This document shows, piece by piece, positions 13,318 through 13,850 of a stretch of DNA of 13,850 nucleotides. Source of the DNA: an uncultured Paracoccaceae bacterium (lineage in GTDB: Bacteria; Pseudomonadota; Alphaproteobacteria; Rhodobacterales; Rhodobacteraceae). Numbering within the stretch: the first letter of the stretch is position 1; each line of letters begins with the position of its first letter. The notes below the pieces were generated by a model, which ran no database searches, was not told where the DNA came from, and saw nothing but the letters and a program-made list of their open reading frames with translations. Position numbers and translations under genes: made by a program. Location of the stretch: the NCBI GenBank assembly GCA_938038825.1, contig CALHST010000038.1:1-13850 (forward strand), given 5' to 3'.

Positions 13318-13850
13318 CTATTCAGCTTTCATTTCGGTTGAAATGTCGAACGCCAAAACTCCAACAGGCACAGCAAAACCGAATGGGGCTGTGTCAATCT
13401 CGGCCTTCGCGTGGAAACCCAGCCAATCACCTTTGTAATAGTCGATGAATTGGGCAACCGGGTGCTTGCCTTGATGGATCAATTCGACTTGCAACGTGGC
13501 CGGAACTGTCACACCGCGCAACGTTACCTCGCCTGCGACATCTGCAGTGGTGTCTCCGGTTTGCGTAACCGACGTTGACACAAAGCGGATGGTCGGGTGG
13601 TCGTCTGCAACGAGAAAATCACCACTCTTGACGTGTTTGTCGAGCGGCTCGAACCCTGTGGATACTGACGCTGAATCAATGGACACGTCGAGTGTTGCCG
13701 AGCTCAGATCAGCCGGATCAATGGACAATGTGCCTTCTAAGCGATCGAATTCGCCATGCTGAGTGCTGACACCCGCGTGGTTCCATCCAAAGCGAACTTC
13801 AGTATGGCCCGGATCGGTTTTATACGTTCGTGTTTCCGCGAAAGCTGGCA
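13318..13850 (-). CDS. YceI family protein, secreted lipid-binding type, 5' end outside the window
   Basis: The frame is open from the right edge to the TAG at 13320-13318 and shows 176 residues. The visible N terminus reads PAFAETRTYKTDPGHTEVRF, where AFA-E looks like the end of a signal peptide, so only its basic and hydrophobic parts and the start codon are missing. Family landmarks follow: FGWNHAGVSTQHGEFDR, GTLSIDP, SVSTGFEPLDKHVKSGDFL, HPTIRFVSTSV, GEVTLRGVTVPATL and GFHAKAEID. YceI proteins are periplasmic lipocalin-like beta barrels that bind isoprenoid lipids; their physiological role varies. The residues after the lipid-domain strands (FGFAVPVGVLAF) are normal. No functional link with the catabolic operon is evident. 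The internal TTG at 13728 is not the start, because clear YceI sequence precedes it. Confidence 0.9.
   Translation of the reverse strand, partial: PAFAETRTYKTDPGHTEVRFGWNHAGVSTQHGEFDRLEGTLSIDPADLSSATLDVSIDSASVSTGFEPLDKHVKSGDFLVADDHPTIRFVSTSVTQTGDTTADVAGEVTLRGVTVPATLQVELIHQGKHPVAQFIDYYKGDWLGFHAKAEIDTAPFGFAVPVGVLAFDISTEMKAE

Noticed and set aside
13156..13341. A 61-aa plus-strand frame overlapping the GntR stop by GTGA
   Set aside because: It runs through the terminator hairpin into the opposite-strand YceI gene and has no recognisable domain.

Overview
The window looks like a piece of chromosome from a marine-type alphaproteobacterium, most likely Rhodobacterales (Roseobacter group). This is inferred from moderate GC content, protein style and gene content (dipeptide-family ABC importer with a long binding protein, TMADH-like flavoenzyme, FCD-type GntR regulator). 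No rRNA, tRNA, mobile element or CRISPR was seen, and no species-level call is possible.

Layout. At the left edge is the 3' part of a DUF1028 gene (+, ends 524), followed head-to-head by a GNAT acetyltransferase (-, 1322 to 531). A 256-base divergent spacer (1323-1578) separates the GNAT gene from a two-gene + strand operon. That operon encodes a 689-aa iron-sulphur flavoprotein of the trimethylamine/dimethylamine dehydrogenase family (1579-3648) and an ArgE-like M20 deacetylase/deacylase (3645-4796), with a 4-base ATGA overlap. The operon meets a long minus-strand operon tail-to-tail at 4797-4855. In transcription order the minus-strand operon is: galactonate-dehydratase-like enolase-superfamily enzyme (12314-11085), 643-aa solute-binding protein (11051-9120), two permeases (8978-7995 and 7998-6856) and two ATPases (6884-5832 and 5839-4856). 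An FCD/GntR regulator (12500-13159, +) is divergent from it. The right edge holds the secreted YceI-family gene (-, its 5' end is outside the window) with a clear terminator.

How the genes may work together (inference). A complete importer, a sugar-acid-type dehydratase, an amide hydrolase and an oxidative N-demethylase/amine dehydrogenase-like enzyme suggest an inducible catabolic module for a compound carrying an N-alkyl or N-acyl group and a polyhydroxy acid or similar alpha-proton acid. The GntR protein probably controls the minus-strand operon through an AT-rich inverted repeat directly downstream of a perfect TATAAT box. The substrate cannot be named from sequence. The TMADH-like enzyme keeps the FMN-linking Cys and the cluster cysteines but lacks two of the three aromatic cage residues for trimethylamine, so it is probably not a trimethylamine dehydrogenase.

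RNA-level features: two strong hairpins (11-bp perfect stems) lie between the binding-protein gene and the first permease gene, which would fit differential expression of the binding protein. No gene-free stretch exceeds 300 bases.
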